From NCBI GenBank assembly GCA_963575745.1, contig CAUYUJ010003383.1, forward strand, positions 1 through 64,000: DNA of 64,000 bases, written 5' to 3'. The translations under genes and the position numbers were made by a program. Below are positions 45,241-54,697 of the stretch, piece by piece (the first letter of the stretch is position 1; every line of letters starts with the position of its first letter). The notes under the pieces were generated by a model. It was not told where the DNA came from and did no database searches. It saw nothing but the letters and a program-made list of their open reading frames with translations. Source of the stretch: Prorocentrum cordatum (lineage: Eukaryota; Sar; Dinophyceae; Prorocentrales; Prorocentraceae).

Positions 45241-45589
45241 GTGGCTCTAAAATGCACAGAGGCAGCTGCGTGTCGACGTTCGGCTTCATTCGCCCTCTCC
45301 ATGGCCCTGCGGCGCTCGGAGGCACGAGAGCGGTCCGAGCGGCGCTGAGTTTCCGAGGCGGAGGAGCGCGCAAAGCGACCGCCTGAGCGTCCGTCATCGG
45401 AGGAGCCCTCGCAGCCAGCGCCAGCAGCACGATCATGACCAGAGTCCGCCATGCCGCAACTGGGCGCACCAGCCCGCGCAGGAATGCCACCAGCCCTCTG
45501 GGCGTAGGTGGTTTAACGAGTGTTGTCTTCTCTCTGCTCAAGATCCCTCCTTCCCCTGCTCGGGGGAGGGGCTCATCACTGCCCCATGT

Positions 45590-46135
45590 TAGTATACACC
45601 CCCTCCCCCAGGCGACCTGCTGTCAACCAGAAACCATGCTCACCCCCCCCCACCATCCCTTTCAAAAACAATACAAAACGCACTCTGCCTCCACATTTGG
45701 AGCATGCGCGGCCAACCCGATGCGCCCCCCACAGACACACACACACACACACACACACCATCCGTGTCAAAAAAACATACAAAATACAAGTTGGGGCAAA
45801 GTCTTGAGTCATGTTCGTGAGGCCCGCGAGCATGTTGTTTTGTTTTTTGTCTGTGGCGGCGGGGGTGTCAGCATATTGCCTGCTGCGCGCAGGGCTACCT
45901 TCCATCAAACAAAAACAATACAACATGCACCTCGCGGCTAAATCTGGATGATGCGCGGCCACCCCGCGATCACTGTCAAGTGGTTTTTGACAGGGACGGC
46001 GGGGGTGGTGGCGTATGGCCTACTGTGCGCAGGCCCACCAGACACAATGATAGGCATTGGTGTTCGACAAGGATGGTGGGGGCCGACATGTTTCCCGATG
46101 CGTGCCTGGCACGCTCGGGCCCCAGGGGTGCCTGG
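45590..46135 (+). repeat. R8 dispersed repeat, tandem units, copy 1
   Basis: CCACCATCCCTTTCAAAAACAATAC, GTTTTTTGTCTGTGGCGGCGGGGG, TTTGACAGGGACGGCGGGGG and GGGGCCGACATGTTTCCCGATG. Same blocks at 52985-53300. Contains (CA)n at 45735-45758. Confidence 0.72.
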
Positions 46136-46189
46136 CACGCTCGAGCCCCAGGGGTGCCCAGCTGAACTTACGACCCCCTTCTTTTTAAA

Positions 46190-46350
46190 CAGTGAGCCCA
46201 AACTTGCCTCAAGAGGCCTCCCAGACCCCCCCAAAGATCCCCAAGAGGGCCCCATAGACACCCCAACAAGAGCCCCAAGAGGGCCCCAAGAATGCCTCAA
46301 AAGGCTCCGCGAGGACCCCAAGAGAGACCCAAGATGGTTCCAAGAGACCT
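46190..46350. repeat. CCCAAGAGGGCCCC-type minisatellite
   Basis: Degenerate 14-16 bp units shared in style with 8930-9560. Confidence 0.7.
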
Positions 46351-46611
46351 CCGAGAAAATACTTCCAAGGCGGTTGTTGCACTGCATGTTTCTACACTTC
46401 CCTGAGCAAGGCAACTCGCCTGGCGACCTGCTTCTGGATTGGCTGTGGGGATACGCGAAGCGTCAAGAGTTTGAAATACCTAAGTTTACCCGTGCGGGCT
46501 GATGCGGAGGTGGTCGTGGTGGATGTCGCTCCGACAGGAGCTCACACAACAACTCTCCTATTCTGGCCTGGGGTGAGAGGTATCTGTTCTCTGCTTGGGG
46601 GACGAAGGCAT

Positions 46612-46647
46612 CTTGAGCCAAAATGGCCTAAGCCAAAATGGCTACAG
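46612..46647 (-). other. Double spliced-leader relic (retroposed trans-spliced mRNA signature)
   Basis: Read on the minus strand this is CTGTAGCCATTTTGGCTTAGG followed by CCATTTTGGCTCAAG. The second part is a perfect copy of the last 15 bases of the dinoflagellate spliced leader (CCGTAGCCATTTTGGCTCAAG). The first is the whole 21-base leader with three transitions. A leader joined to a leader cut after CCGTAG is the known mark of an mRNA that was trans-spliced, reverse-transcribed into the genome, then trans-spliced and retroposed again. It lies inside intron 2. The following bases start ATGCCTTCG, but no recognisable retrogene follows. Confidence 0.88.
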
Positions 46648-46651
46648 AAGA

Positions 46652-46818
46652 GTGGAGGGAGAAGGAGGAGAAGGAGGAAGGAGAAGGAGAAGGAAATATG
46701 AGGCGAAGGAGAAGGAGGAGGAGGAGGAGGAGGACGGGGAGGAGGAGCAGCAGGCGGGGGAGGATCAGCAGGTAAGCAAAAAGGCAGGCGGAGGAGGATC
46801 AGCACGGTGGATCATCAT

Positions 46819-46853
<35 letters not shown>

Positions 46854-46895
46854 GCAGCAGGAGAAGCAGCAGGAGAAGCAGCAGGAAAAGCAGGA
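46652..46895. repeat. GGA tract then (CAG)n/(GAGAAGCAGCAG)n
   Basis: GGA/GAA to 46760. CAG at 46818-46853, then AGGAGAAGCAGC units next to the exon 2 donor. Confidence 0.9.
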
Positions 46896-46950
46896 AGGCA
46901 CCTCCGCGGCAGCCGGCTGCGCTGGAGCCGGTGGAGCCACCCGACTGGAC

Positions 46951-47001
46951 CTGGGCGATCAGGCCGTCGATGGAGGCATCGCTCGGGCACATCCGCTTTG
47001 C
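46951..47001 (-). CDS. DNAJB12-like: DNAJB12-like exon 2
   Basis: Seventeen codons, AKRMCPSDASIDGLIAQ, continue the N-terminal block and align with AQRLYPTPxxRALIESL of animal DNAJB12. Spliced to exon 1 the join reads LQK-AKRMCPS in phase 0. The acceptor is CCGTAG|GCA. The donor CAG|GTCCAG is the only GT donor in the gene. The frame stays open beyond the chosen donor into a Ser/Ala-rich CAG-repeat stretch, so the exon could be longer. A variable linker normally follows here, and further linker exons in the 7.8 kb intron cannot be excluded. Confidence 0.75.
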
Positions 47002-47040
47002 CTACGGAAAGAACTACAAGCGGCAACAGAAACATAACGT

Positions 47041-47172
47041 CGGAGGTCCGCATGGGTTTCTTGGATTGGCGTTGGCCCTCTTCTGTCGGCGCCTCCGGCG
47101 CCGCCCCTGGCGCGCTCCGCGCGCCAAGCAAAGAAGCCCTGCGCCGATCCAAGGACTCCACGAGGACCACCG
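47041..47172. repeat. IR-A copy in intron 1
   Basis: CGGAGGTCCGCATGGGTTTC arm, GGCGCCGCCCCTGGCGCGC core, GCGCCGATCCAAGGACTCC arm. Confidence 0.8.
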
Positions 47173-47204
47173 GGACTTCATGCTTACAATCGAAACGCTG
47201 TCGC

Positions 47205-47349
47205 AAGGAACCCTAAATGAGAAGCGAGGCCCCTCTTCTACATAAGTGAAGCTTCGACTTCCCACAGAAAGCCCAAGGAAAGAAAACCTAAGACAAACTG
47301 AACAGCAATGAAGGCACACGGAGCCCCTCCCAGGCAGAAAAGGTTCCTT
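47205..47349. repeat. R9 inverted-repeat element, copy 1, in intron 1
   Basis: AAGGAACCCTAAAT at one end and AAAAGGTTCCTT at the other; GAGGCCCCTCTT and CACGGAGCCCCTCCC inside. About 65-70% like 60923-61100. Confidence 0.75.
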
Positions 47350-47390
47350 CTTCAGCGGCCCGACTTTATGCCGCCCTCTCTCCCGACTGC

Positions 47391-47486
47391 CTTCTGCAGG
47401 ACCCTCACCGCCTTCTCGGCGTCGCCAGCGGCCAGCGCGCTGCGCGCGATCTCCTTGCACCTCTCCGCCTCGTCCCGGTTCGAGAC
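47391..47486 (-). CDS. DNAJB12-like: DNAJB12-like exon 1 found (N-terminal SNRDEAERC block)
   Basis: The 32 codons read VSNRDEAERC, then KEIARSALAAGDAEKAVRVLQK. This matches the extreme N terminus of DNAJB12/14 (SNKDEAERC, then an amphipathic helix ending in a FLEKA-like turn). The family begins Met-Glu just before SN, so the initiator should lie in a short upstream exon; none could be recognised. The 3' splice site is CTGAG|GTC. The 5' splice site is AAG|GCAGTC, a GC donor. The exon carries no simple repeat, unlike the sequence on both sides. The upstream edge could be a few codons further out, because the frame stays open. Confidence 0.85.
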
Positions 47487-47551
47487 CTCAGCCGCCCAGG
47501 CTGGTCGCGGGGTCGGGCACCGACCGAGCTGCTACCCAAACACATCTTCTA

Positions 47552-47716
47552 TACCTCCTCCTCCTCCTCCTCCTCCTTCGCCTCCTCCTCTTCCTCCTCC
47601 TCATCATCATCGTCCTCCTCCTCCACATCATCCTCCTCGTCTCCTCCATTTCCTCCTACTCCTCCTCATCCTCCTCATCCTCATCCTCATCCTCATGCTC
47701 ATCCTCATCCTCACCC

Positions 47717-47763
<47 letters not shown>

Positions 47764-47789
47764 GTCATCATCATCATCATCACCACCAC

Positions 47790-47821
<32 letters not shown>

Positions 47822-47840
47822 CCACCACCGTCACCATCAC

Positions 47841-47892
<52 letters not shown>

Positions 47893-48157
47893 GAAAAAAT
47901 CATCATCATCAGCAGCATCAGCATCATCAACACCATCATCACCATCACAATCATCATCAGCATCATCAGCATCGTCACTATAATCGTCACCATCATCACC
48001 ATCATCATCATCATCATCATCAGCATCATCATCATCATCACAATTACCATGACCATCATGACCATCACCACCATGACCATCATCCCCCTCCTCCTCCTCC
48101 TCCTCCTCCTCCTCCTCCTACTCATCACCTCCTCCTCCTCATCATCATCAGAATCAG

Positions 48158-48196
<39 letters not shown>

Positions 48197-48942
48197 CATC
48201 ATCATCATCGACATCATCATCATCATCGTCATCATCACCACCATCATCACCATCATCATCATCATCATCAAAATCAGCATCAGCATCATCATCATGACCA
48301 TTTTAATCATCATCATCACCATTACCATCACCATCACCATCACAATCACCATAATCATCACCATCATCACCATCATCACCATCATCATAGTCACGAGTAT
48401 CAGCATCCTCCTCCTCCTCATCATCATCTTCATCATCATCGTCACCATCATTACCAATATCAGCATCATCATCATCATCGTCATCAGCATCATCAGAATC
48501 ATCAGCATCATCAAAATCATCATCATCATGAACATCATCAACATCCTCATCATCATCATCATCATCATCATCACCATTACCAGCACCATCACCATCACAG
48601 TCACCAGAATCATCACCATCCTCATCACCATCACCATCATCATAGACACCATTATCAGCACCCTCATCAGCATCATCGGCATCATCAGCATCGTCATCAC
48701 CATCATCGTCACCATCATCACCAACATCATCATCATCAGCATCACCAGCATCATCAGCATCATCAAAATCATCATCAACAACATCATTATCACCACCAGC
48801 ATCATCATAAGTATCAGCATCATCATCATCGTCATCATCATCATGGTCGTCGCCATCAGCATCAGCATCAACGTCATTTTCATCATCAACAATAACATGT
48901 CTAGCATCCAAATCATCAGCATCAGCATCATCATCCTCACCC

Positions 48943-48978
<36 letters not shown>

Positions 48979-49174
48979 CGAGATCATCGTTATCATCATA
49001 GTCGCCACCACCATCATCATCATCATCAGCTTCAGCATCAACATCATACTCAGCATCAGCATCATTATCACAATCAGCATCGTCATCATCATCATCAGCA
49101 GCAGCATCATCGGCATGATCAGCATAATCTGAATCATCATCAGCATCATCATCATCGTCGTCATCGTCGTCATT

Positions 49175-49245
<71 letters not shown>

Positions 49246-49255
49246 CTTCCGTTTC
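47552..49255. repeat. TCC then 1.5 kb (CAT/ATC)n tract
   Basis: 47552-47700 TCC/TCA, then CATCAT and CACCAT units to 49250 with few interruptions. The 300- to 390-codon Ile/Thr, Met/Met and Asp/Asp frames on both strands are repeat translations. It lies upstream of the first recognised exon. Confidence 0.95.
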
Positions 49256-50000
49256 TTGATCCCCTCCTCCCACCCCCTGCCGCCATCCCACCCTACCACC
49301 CTTGTTCTACCCTTGTCATCCTCCTCATGTTCCTGCTCCCTCCTCCCTCCTCCTGCCTACATCTCATCCTCCCTGAACCCGTCTCCACCCTTCTCCACCA
49401 TCCTTTCCAATGTCCGCTTCTCTGGAGGCAGCCCTCAGGGAACCACCACATGGCCACAAAGATCCACCACAGCAACGCGCCTGCAGCAAACGAGGACCAG
49501 GAGAGGCACAAACCAACTCCGATCCAGAACTACAGCTTCTGAATCCGAATCCTCCCAACAGATATCCCGTCCCAGCCCGCGTCTTCCTGCTCCCTTCTCC
49601 AACCGGGCCCTCCTCATCTCTTCCCCTCCTGGGGAGGAACGACGCGAGGGGAATGGCTCGGGGTGAGAAACGTCCAGCCAGAATCGGCGATACATCGCCG
49701 ATAATCAGACCGGCGACAGGCCTCCGATGGCGAATCCGCATGTTCTTGGGCGGGGAGGGGCCATCAGGCCCCTATCGACGATGAAAGGGCGGTTGGGGAT
49801 CGACAGCGCGTTCCCCCCTTGGCCTATCCCCCCCTAACGTTGCCCCTGAAGGCGCCTGGTGGTTTTTGGACCACAACTCGGCTCTCCCGTGGCTGTTCGG
49901 GACGACCCAAAGAAGCTCTCGGCGAGGCGCAGCCGTCGGAACGCCTCCCGAGGCTGGAGAACCGCCGAGGGCCGGCGAGAACGCCCGAAAACCTGGAACC
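49256..50000. other. Unassigned sequence with R10 copy 2
   Basis: 49677-49850 is R10 and 49905-49985 the inverse CTCGGCGAGGCGCAGCCG repeat. 49260-49670 holds no recognised exon. If the missing initiator exon of the J-protein gene is near, it could be here. Confidence 0.5.
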
Positions 50001-50159
50001 CGAACTCCGAGCCTCGAATTTCTCGACCTCCTGTCTCCGTCTCATCCTCTATCCCCCCCCCTCCCTCCGCGTTACATGCGCACCGCCGCTCCCACTCCCG
50101 CGCGGGCGGCTGCCGTCGTCGGCGTCGTTGTTCGCGTTGCTGCGTTTGTTCGTCCGTCG

Positions 50160-50244
50160 ACGTCGTCGTGTCACTTGTCGCCCTCGCCGTCGTCCTTAGT
50201 CGTCGTCGTCGTCGCTGTCGTCGTCGTCGTCGTCGCTGTCGCTG

Positions 50245-50280
<36 letters not shown>

Positions 50281-50285
50281 GTGGC
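50160..50285. repeat. (GTC)n tract
   Basis: GTC and CGCTGTC units. Confidence 0.93.
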
Positions 50286-50310
50286 CTGTTTCTTTCCTGG
50301 ACGCATGCTG

Positions 50311-50520
50311 CTCCAATCGTACTCAAGGACCACATCCCAGAAATAATTTCGAGCGCCCAGAACAGTGTCGAAACGGTGTCGAGCGAGTATCGCCTCCCAG
50401 GGCCCGACGCGTGAAAACCCTCAAGCTTCGGCACTCTCGTGGTGCTCGAAAGCCTGTCTGGTGATCAAGGCTTAAGTAGGTTGGAACATCATAATCCTGG
50501 ACCTCGTGCACCCCAACGGG
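50311..50520 (+). repeat. R7 dispersed repeat copy 2
   Basis: CCACATCCCAGAAATAATTTCGAGCGCCCAGA, GGTGCTCGAAAGCC, AAGTAGGTTGGAACATCAT; same order as 18921-19125. Confidence 0.75.
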
Positions 50521-50547
50521 GCGCGCGCGAGGCCAACCCAGAACGGG

Positions 50548-50829
50548 GATCTGCTGACCCGGGTCAATCCACACCCGGGTCAGTCGAGCTCTGCAGGATC
50601 CGGCAGGGTCCTGCAGGGTCCTGCGTGCTAGCCCGGGTCAGTGCAGCCCTGGCCCTGCAGGACCCTGCAAGTTCCGGCGCTCTGGCTGACCCCCTGTTTG
50701 CACTGACCCCCGTCTCGAGGCTCCCGATCCCCTCCCCCGGCTCCCGCTGCCAGCTCTGCCGGTCGTCGTGGCCGGTCGCCGTCTCCGTCGCCGTCGCGGT
50801 CGCCGTCGCCGTCGCCGTCGCCGTCGCGA

Positions 50830-50865
<36 letters not shown>

Positions 50866-50866
50866 C

Positions 50867-50910
<44 letters not shown>

Positions 50911-50940
50911 TCGTCGTCGTCGCCGTCGTCGGTGGCCCGT
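50548..50940 (+). repeat. R11 dispersed repeat copy 1 plus (GTCGCC)n
   Basis: GACCCGGGTCAATCCACACC, CAGTGCAGCCCTGGCCCTGCAGGA, TTTGCACTGACCCCCGTCTC, followed by (GTCGCC)n. The same module, in the same order, is at 57966-58290. Confidence 0.85.
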
Positions 50941-50989
50941 TTCTTCTCCTGGACCCGTGCCCCTCCGCGGGCGCCTCCCCCGCTCCTCC

Positions 50990-51115
50990 TCCTCCTCCTC
51001 CTCCTCCTCCTCCTCTCCTCCGTCCTCCTCCTCCTCCTCCTCCTCCCCCTCCTCCTCCTCCTCCTCCACCTCCTCCTCCTCCTCCTCCTCCTCCTCCTCC
51101 TCCTCCTCCTCCCGC
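50990..51115. repeat. (TCC)n tract
   Basis: Plus-strand TCC with one CCGTCC break. Confidence 0.95.
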
Positions 51116-51249
51116 TCCCGCTGCTGGCGCTGCCGAGCTCCAGGCGTCCGCCATGGCACCACAGAAGGGGCGCGCGGGCGGGAGGGGTGCAGAGCCGAAA
51201 CGGCTCGGACCATCGGCGCCGAGCGAGCCAGGATCACAATGAGGAGGAG

Positions 51250-52010
51250 GAGGAGGCAACGATGTTACAATAAACCCTCCCTCTCTCCAAGATCCATCTT
51301 CATAGGCTCCTAAAAGAATTGACTCCCATTGCGGGAAGTGGCCCATTAGAAGACAACCGTCGGATAATCAACCGTGCCATCACACCGCTCCTGGGATTTC
51401 ATCGCCGCGGATCAGCGTGGCTTCTGCGTCCTGGCAATCCTAAATCGTATCAGAAATCCATTCCTGGGGCTTTGGCACTGCAGATCAAAGTGACTGCTGC
51501 GTCCCCACATCGTACCAAGACACTGTTGCTGGGACTTCGACCAGACGGATCCATGAAACTGCTGCGAACTGTCAACACGAATGCGCACGGCGCTGAGGCG
51601 AGAACCGCATTTCTAAAAGGAACCACTCAGCTGCAAACTTTCACGACGAATGTGAACGGCGCTAAAGCGAGAACCACATGTTGTAAACCACCCACCCTCC
51701 ATCCGGGGAGCTGCTGCAAACTTTCACGACGAATGTGCGCGGCGCTAAAGCGAGAACACACATGTCTATATGTTTATTCATTTAGAAAGAAGAACGCCCT
51801 CCGTCCGTGAATATGTTGCAATGTTCAAGACGTCTGTGCGCGGCGCTGAAGCGAGAACCACATCTTGAAAAGGGCCCGCCCTTCAGCCGTTGACCTGTTG
51901 CAGATTTCAAGCCTCAGGGTCCTAAATGGTGAGGAAGTCCTAGGCGAAACACCCGGCTCGCCCTACCGACACGTCTGGGGGTGCGACAGGGTGGGGGTGA
52001 TTGTAAGGAA
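51250..52010 (+). repeat. R4 dispersed repeat, copy 2 (longer)
   Basis: Contains at least four internal units with GGCGCTRAAGCGAGAACC and CTGCAAACTTTCACGACGAATG, and ends CTAGGCGAAACACCCGGCTCGCC. The 163-codon frame at 51319-51810 is a by-product of the tandem unit. Confidence 0.7.
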
Positions 52011-52019
52011 ACGGGGCGG

Positions 52020-52165
52020 GCGAGGAGGAGGAGGAGGAGGACGAGGACAAGGAGGAGGGAGAGGAGGAGGAGGAGGAGGAGGAGGAGGAGGAGGAGGACG
52101 AGGAGGAGGAGGAGGAAGAGGAGGAGGAGGAGGAGGAGGAGGAGAGAAGAGGAGGAGGAGAAGAC
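52020..52165. repeat. GGA tract following R4
   Basis: GGA with GAC and GAA interruptions. Confidence 0.95.
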
Positions 52166-52374
52166 GGAGGGATGCGGGGCGCTGTCTCCTCAAACCGAGG
52201 ACCCAACACCGCAGGATGGTTGTGGAAAACACAGCCAGCGGGGGGGCCAACAGTGATCCCACCAGACCTCTGGACAGTCGGGCACGGATGTATCTCTCTC
52301 CACGTAACCTGCGCGATCCCAATAGGGGGTCTTATCTCCTCCAAAACAAGTCAGAACGGTTCTGATCAAAGTAG

Positions 52375-52870
52375 AGCAATACAATGTGGAGCATTGCTGG
52401 GCATTGGTTGGCGTTAACGTTGCATTGCTTGGCATCGCTTTGCGTTGCTTGGAATCGCGTGGCGTTAAATTGCGTTGCTTGGTATTGCTCGGCGTTGCTT
52501 GGTATTGCCTTGCATTGCTCGGCGTTGGCTTGGCATTGTAATACTTGGCATTGCTTTGCGTTGATTGGCATTGCTTGGCAACGCGGGGCGCTGCTTTCCG
52601 TTGCTGGCAATTGCTTGGCATTGCCTTGCGCTGCTTGGTATTACTTGGCGTTGTCTGGTAATGCATGGCAAAGCTCGGCGTTGGCTTGGCAGTGCTTGGC
52701 GTTGCTCAGTAGTGCTTGGCATTGCTTGGCATTGCCTTGCGTTGCGTCGCTTGGCATTGCTTCATGCGTTGCTTGTCGTGCGGGGCAACGCCAGGCAATG
52801 CCAAGCCAACGTCGAGAAATGCCTGGCAATACCAAGCAACGCCACGCAATGCCAAGCAAATGGCCAGGCC
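52375..52870. repeat. Decamer satellite (TTGCTTGGCA)n
   Basis: About 50 degenerate 10-bp units. They switch to the complementary sense (GCCAAGCAA) near 52790, so the tract is partly self-complementary. Confidence 0.9.
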
Positions 52871-52984
52871 CCGCCTCTGACCAAGGGCATCGCACCCACC
52901 GACTGATGTCATAAAAACATGTGAGAACACCGTGGGCAAACCTCATTGGGGAAGGAACACTCCCTTTCCCTCGCCCGACCGGCG

Positions 52985-53300
52985 ACAAACTAGGAACCAT
53001 GCCGAACCCCACCCACCATCCTTGTCCCAGCCAACACACACAAACAAATACACTGTGCGGCAAAAGCGTGGACCTTGCGCCAGCGACCGGCGATCACGTT
53101 GTACTGTTTTGTTTTCAAGGACGGTAGGGGTGGCCTCAATTGGTCTGCTGTGCGCGGGCACACGGTCCCTGTAAAGCCACCGACGCAAAGTGATTGCTGA
53201 TGCACATGCCGCACATCATGATGGCCACCCCGCTGCTGTTTTGCACTGCCTTCTGACAGGGATGGTGGGGGGCCGACGTGTTTCCCGATGTGTGCTGCCA
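52985..53300 (+). repeat. R8 dispersed repeat copy 2
   Basis: CCCACCCACCATCCTTGTCC, TTTTCAAGGACGGTAGGGGTGG, TCTGACAGGGATGGTGGGG, CCGACGTGTTTCCCGATG. Confidence 0.72.
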
Positions 53301-53360
53301 CTGGCGCACGTGGAGCGCGTGGCGCATCTGGCGCACCCAGCGCGCATGGCAGGCTTGGGC

Positions 53361-53519
53361 CTAGGTCGGGCGTCCCCCTTCAGTCGGATTTTGGACGAAA
53401 AATAGAAAATTGTCCGAAAATATTCCAAGAAATTACCGAAGCTGCCCCCAAAAATCGTCCCCATACTAGTTTTGACTATTTTTGAATACTCCTCCTCTAG
53501 AGGGAAGTGCCCGATTTTA
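53361..53519. mobile_element. MITE copy 4
   Basis: 159 bp, CTAGGTCGGGC...GCCCGATTTTA. Flanks GCTTGGGC and GCACGGGC agree at 6 of 8. The most diverged copy. Confidence 0.82.
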
Positions 53520-53664
53520 GCACGGGCCCCAGGCGCGCCTGGCGCACCTGGGGCGCGCTGGAGCGCGGCGCACCTCGCCAGCGTCGCGCACCTGGCTCCT
53601 GGTATTGGTCCCCAGCGGCTGTCCATCCAAGGGCGAGTGCTGAGACCCGAGTGCTACCATCTCC

Positions 53665-53945
53665 CCCTCCTCCTCCTCCTCCTCCTCCTTTTCATCCTCC
53701 TCCTCCTCCACCTCCTCCACCCCTCCTCCCTCCGCCTCCTCCTCCTCCCACTCCTCCTCCCCCTCCTCCTCCTCCTACTCCTCCTCTCCTCCTCCTCCGC
53801 CCTCCATCTCCTCCTCCTCCTGCCCCCCCCCCTCCTCCTCCTCGCCTCCTCCTCTCATCATCATCCTCCTCCTCCTCCTCATCCTCCTCTTCATTCTCCT
53901 CGTCGTCTTCCTCCTCCTCCTCCTCATCATCCTCCTGATGCCTCT
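53665..53945. repeat. (TCC)n tract
   Basis: TCC with CAC, CGC and ATC interruptions. Confidence 0.93.
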
Positions 53946-54119
53946 TCTTCCTCCACACCCTCATGGTCCTCTTCCTCCTGCTCTTTCGCGTTATCCTCCT
54001 CATCCTCCTCTGCTCCTTCAACCTCCTCACCTGAGCAACTCTCATAGGCATCGTTTGCAGTAGACCAGTGAGTTCACGTGAAGCATCAACGATTGTGTAC
54101 CATAAGCGAGAACACATCA

Positions 54120-54397
54120 TCCAGCAACAACAACAACAACAACAACAACAACAACCACCACATCAACAACAACAGCAACAACAACAACAACAGCAACAGC
54201 AACAGCAACAATAACAACACCCACAACCACAACCACAACCATAACAACAACAGCTACAATAGTAACAACAACAACAATCACAACAATGCTAAGACGACTA
54301 ATAAAACAATATTATCGAAAACAACCACAACAACAACACCAACAACAACAATCACAACCACAACAACACCAACAACAACAACAACAACAACACCACC

Positions 54398-54428
<31 letters not shown>

Positions 54429-54600
54429 GCAACAACAACAACAACAGCAGCAACAACAACGACAGCAGCAACAAACATTGTAAGACTGGTCGGTCTTCGT
54501 TGCTCGCGCGCCGTTCAAGAAATGCACCCCGACCCCTCGACTCCCGCCATCTTCGCGCATGACCGTACCTCATCTGGGGGCATCTGTTCGTCATGCCAAC
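54120..54600 (+). repeat. (CAA)n tract and R5 module copy
   Basis: CAA/ACAACC repeats to 54477, then R5 (TAAGACTGGTCGGTCTTCGTT, CCCCGACCCCTCGACTCCCGC). CAA followed by R5 is the constant order. Confidence 0.8.
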
Positions 54601-54697
54601 CTCGGGGGCGGCCAAGAGGGGGGGCGTCCAAGAGGGGGGTGCGCAAATCATGGCCGGCAGCACGTGCGCAGCCCTGGGGGGGGGGCAGGAACGCGTT

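Larger units (their letters stand above)
47002..47390 (-). other. Intron 1, made largely of two inverted-repeat elements
   Basis: 389 bp between exons 1 and 2, with GC donor and AG acceptor; AGGCA occurs at both edges. Almost all of it is two dispersed elements: the CGGAGGTCCGC inverted repeat at 47041-47172 and the AAGGAACC...GGTTCCTT element at 47205-47349. Both have relatives elsewhere in this window. An intron built from mobile inverted-repeat DNA with a short duplication at its edges fits the introner-element model known for dinoflagellates. That origin is an inference. Confidence 0.6.
6653..47486 (-). other. DNAJB12-like: Gene span: DNAJB12/DNAJB14-like ER-membrane J-protein, at least 10 exons
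   Basis: Ten short minus-strand exons joined in order give about 300 residues with the architecture of DNAJB12/DNAJB14 proteins: N-terminal helical block, J domain with HPD, a PEDLFNAFFGGG segment, one hydrophobic span and the DUF1977 domain. In this family the J domain faces the cytosol, recruits Hsp70 and serves ER-associated degradation. Introns as placed are 389, 7766, 1651, 3498, 2398, 10329, 3001, 10109 and 793 bp. First dinucleotides are GC in five, GA in three and GT in one; all end AG. The start codon lies in an unseen exon above 47486, and the stop is unresolved. The exon 3/4 junction is the weakest. Exons are seen directly; boundaries are inferred from phase, AG and homology. Confidence 0.9.

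Noticed and set aside
46591-46611. Short frame beginning ATGCCTTCG directly after the spliced-leader relic
   Set aside because: Stops after about 17 codons. May be the remains of a retrogene but cannot be called a gene.
48125-49291. 388-codon Met/Asp-rich frame, and the Ile/Thr frame on the other strand
   Set aside because: The CAT/ATC tract has no stops in several frames, which explains both.
51319-51810. 163-codon plus-strand frame as a gene
   Set aside because: Lies wholly in the R4 repeat and its periodicity follows the tandem unit; no domain.
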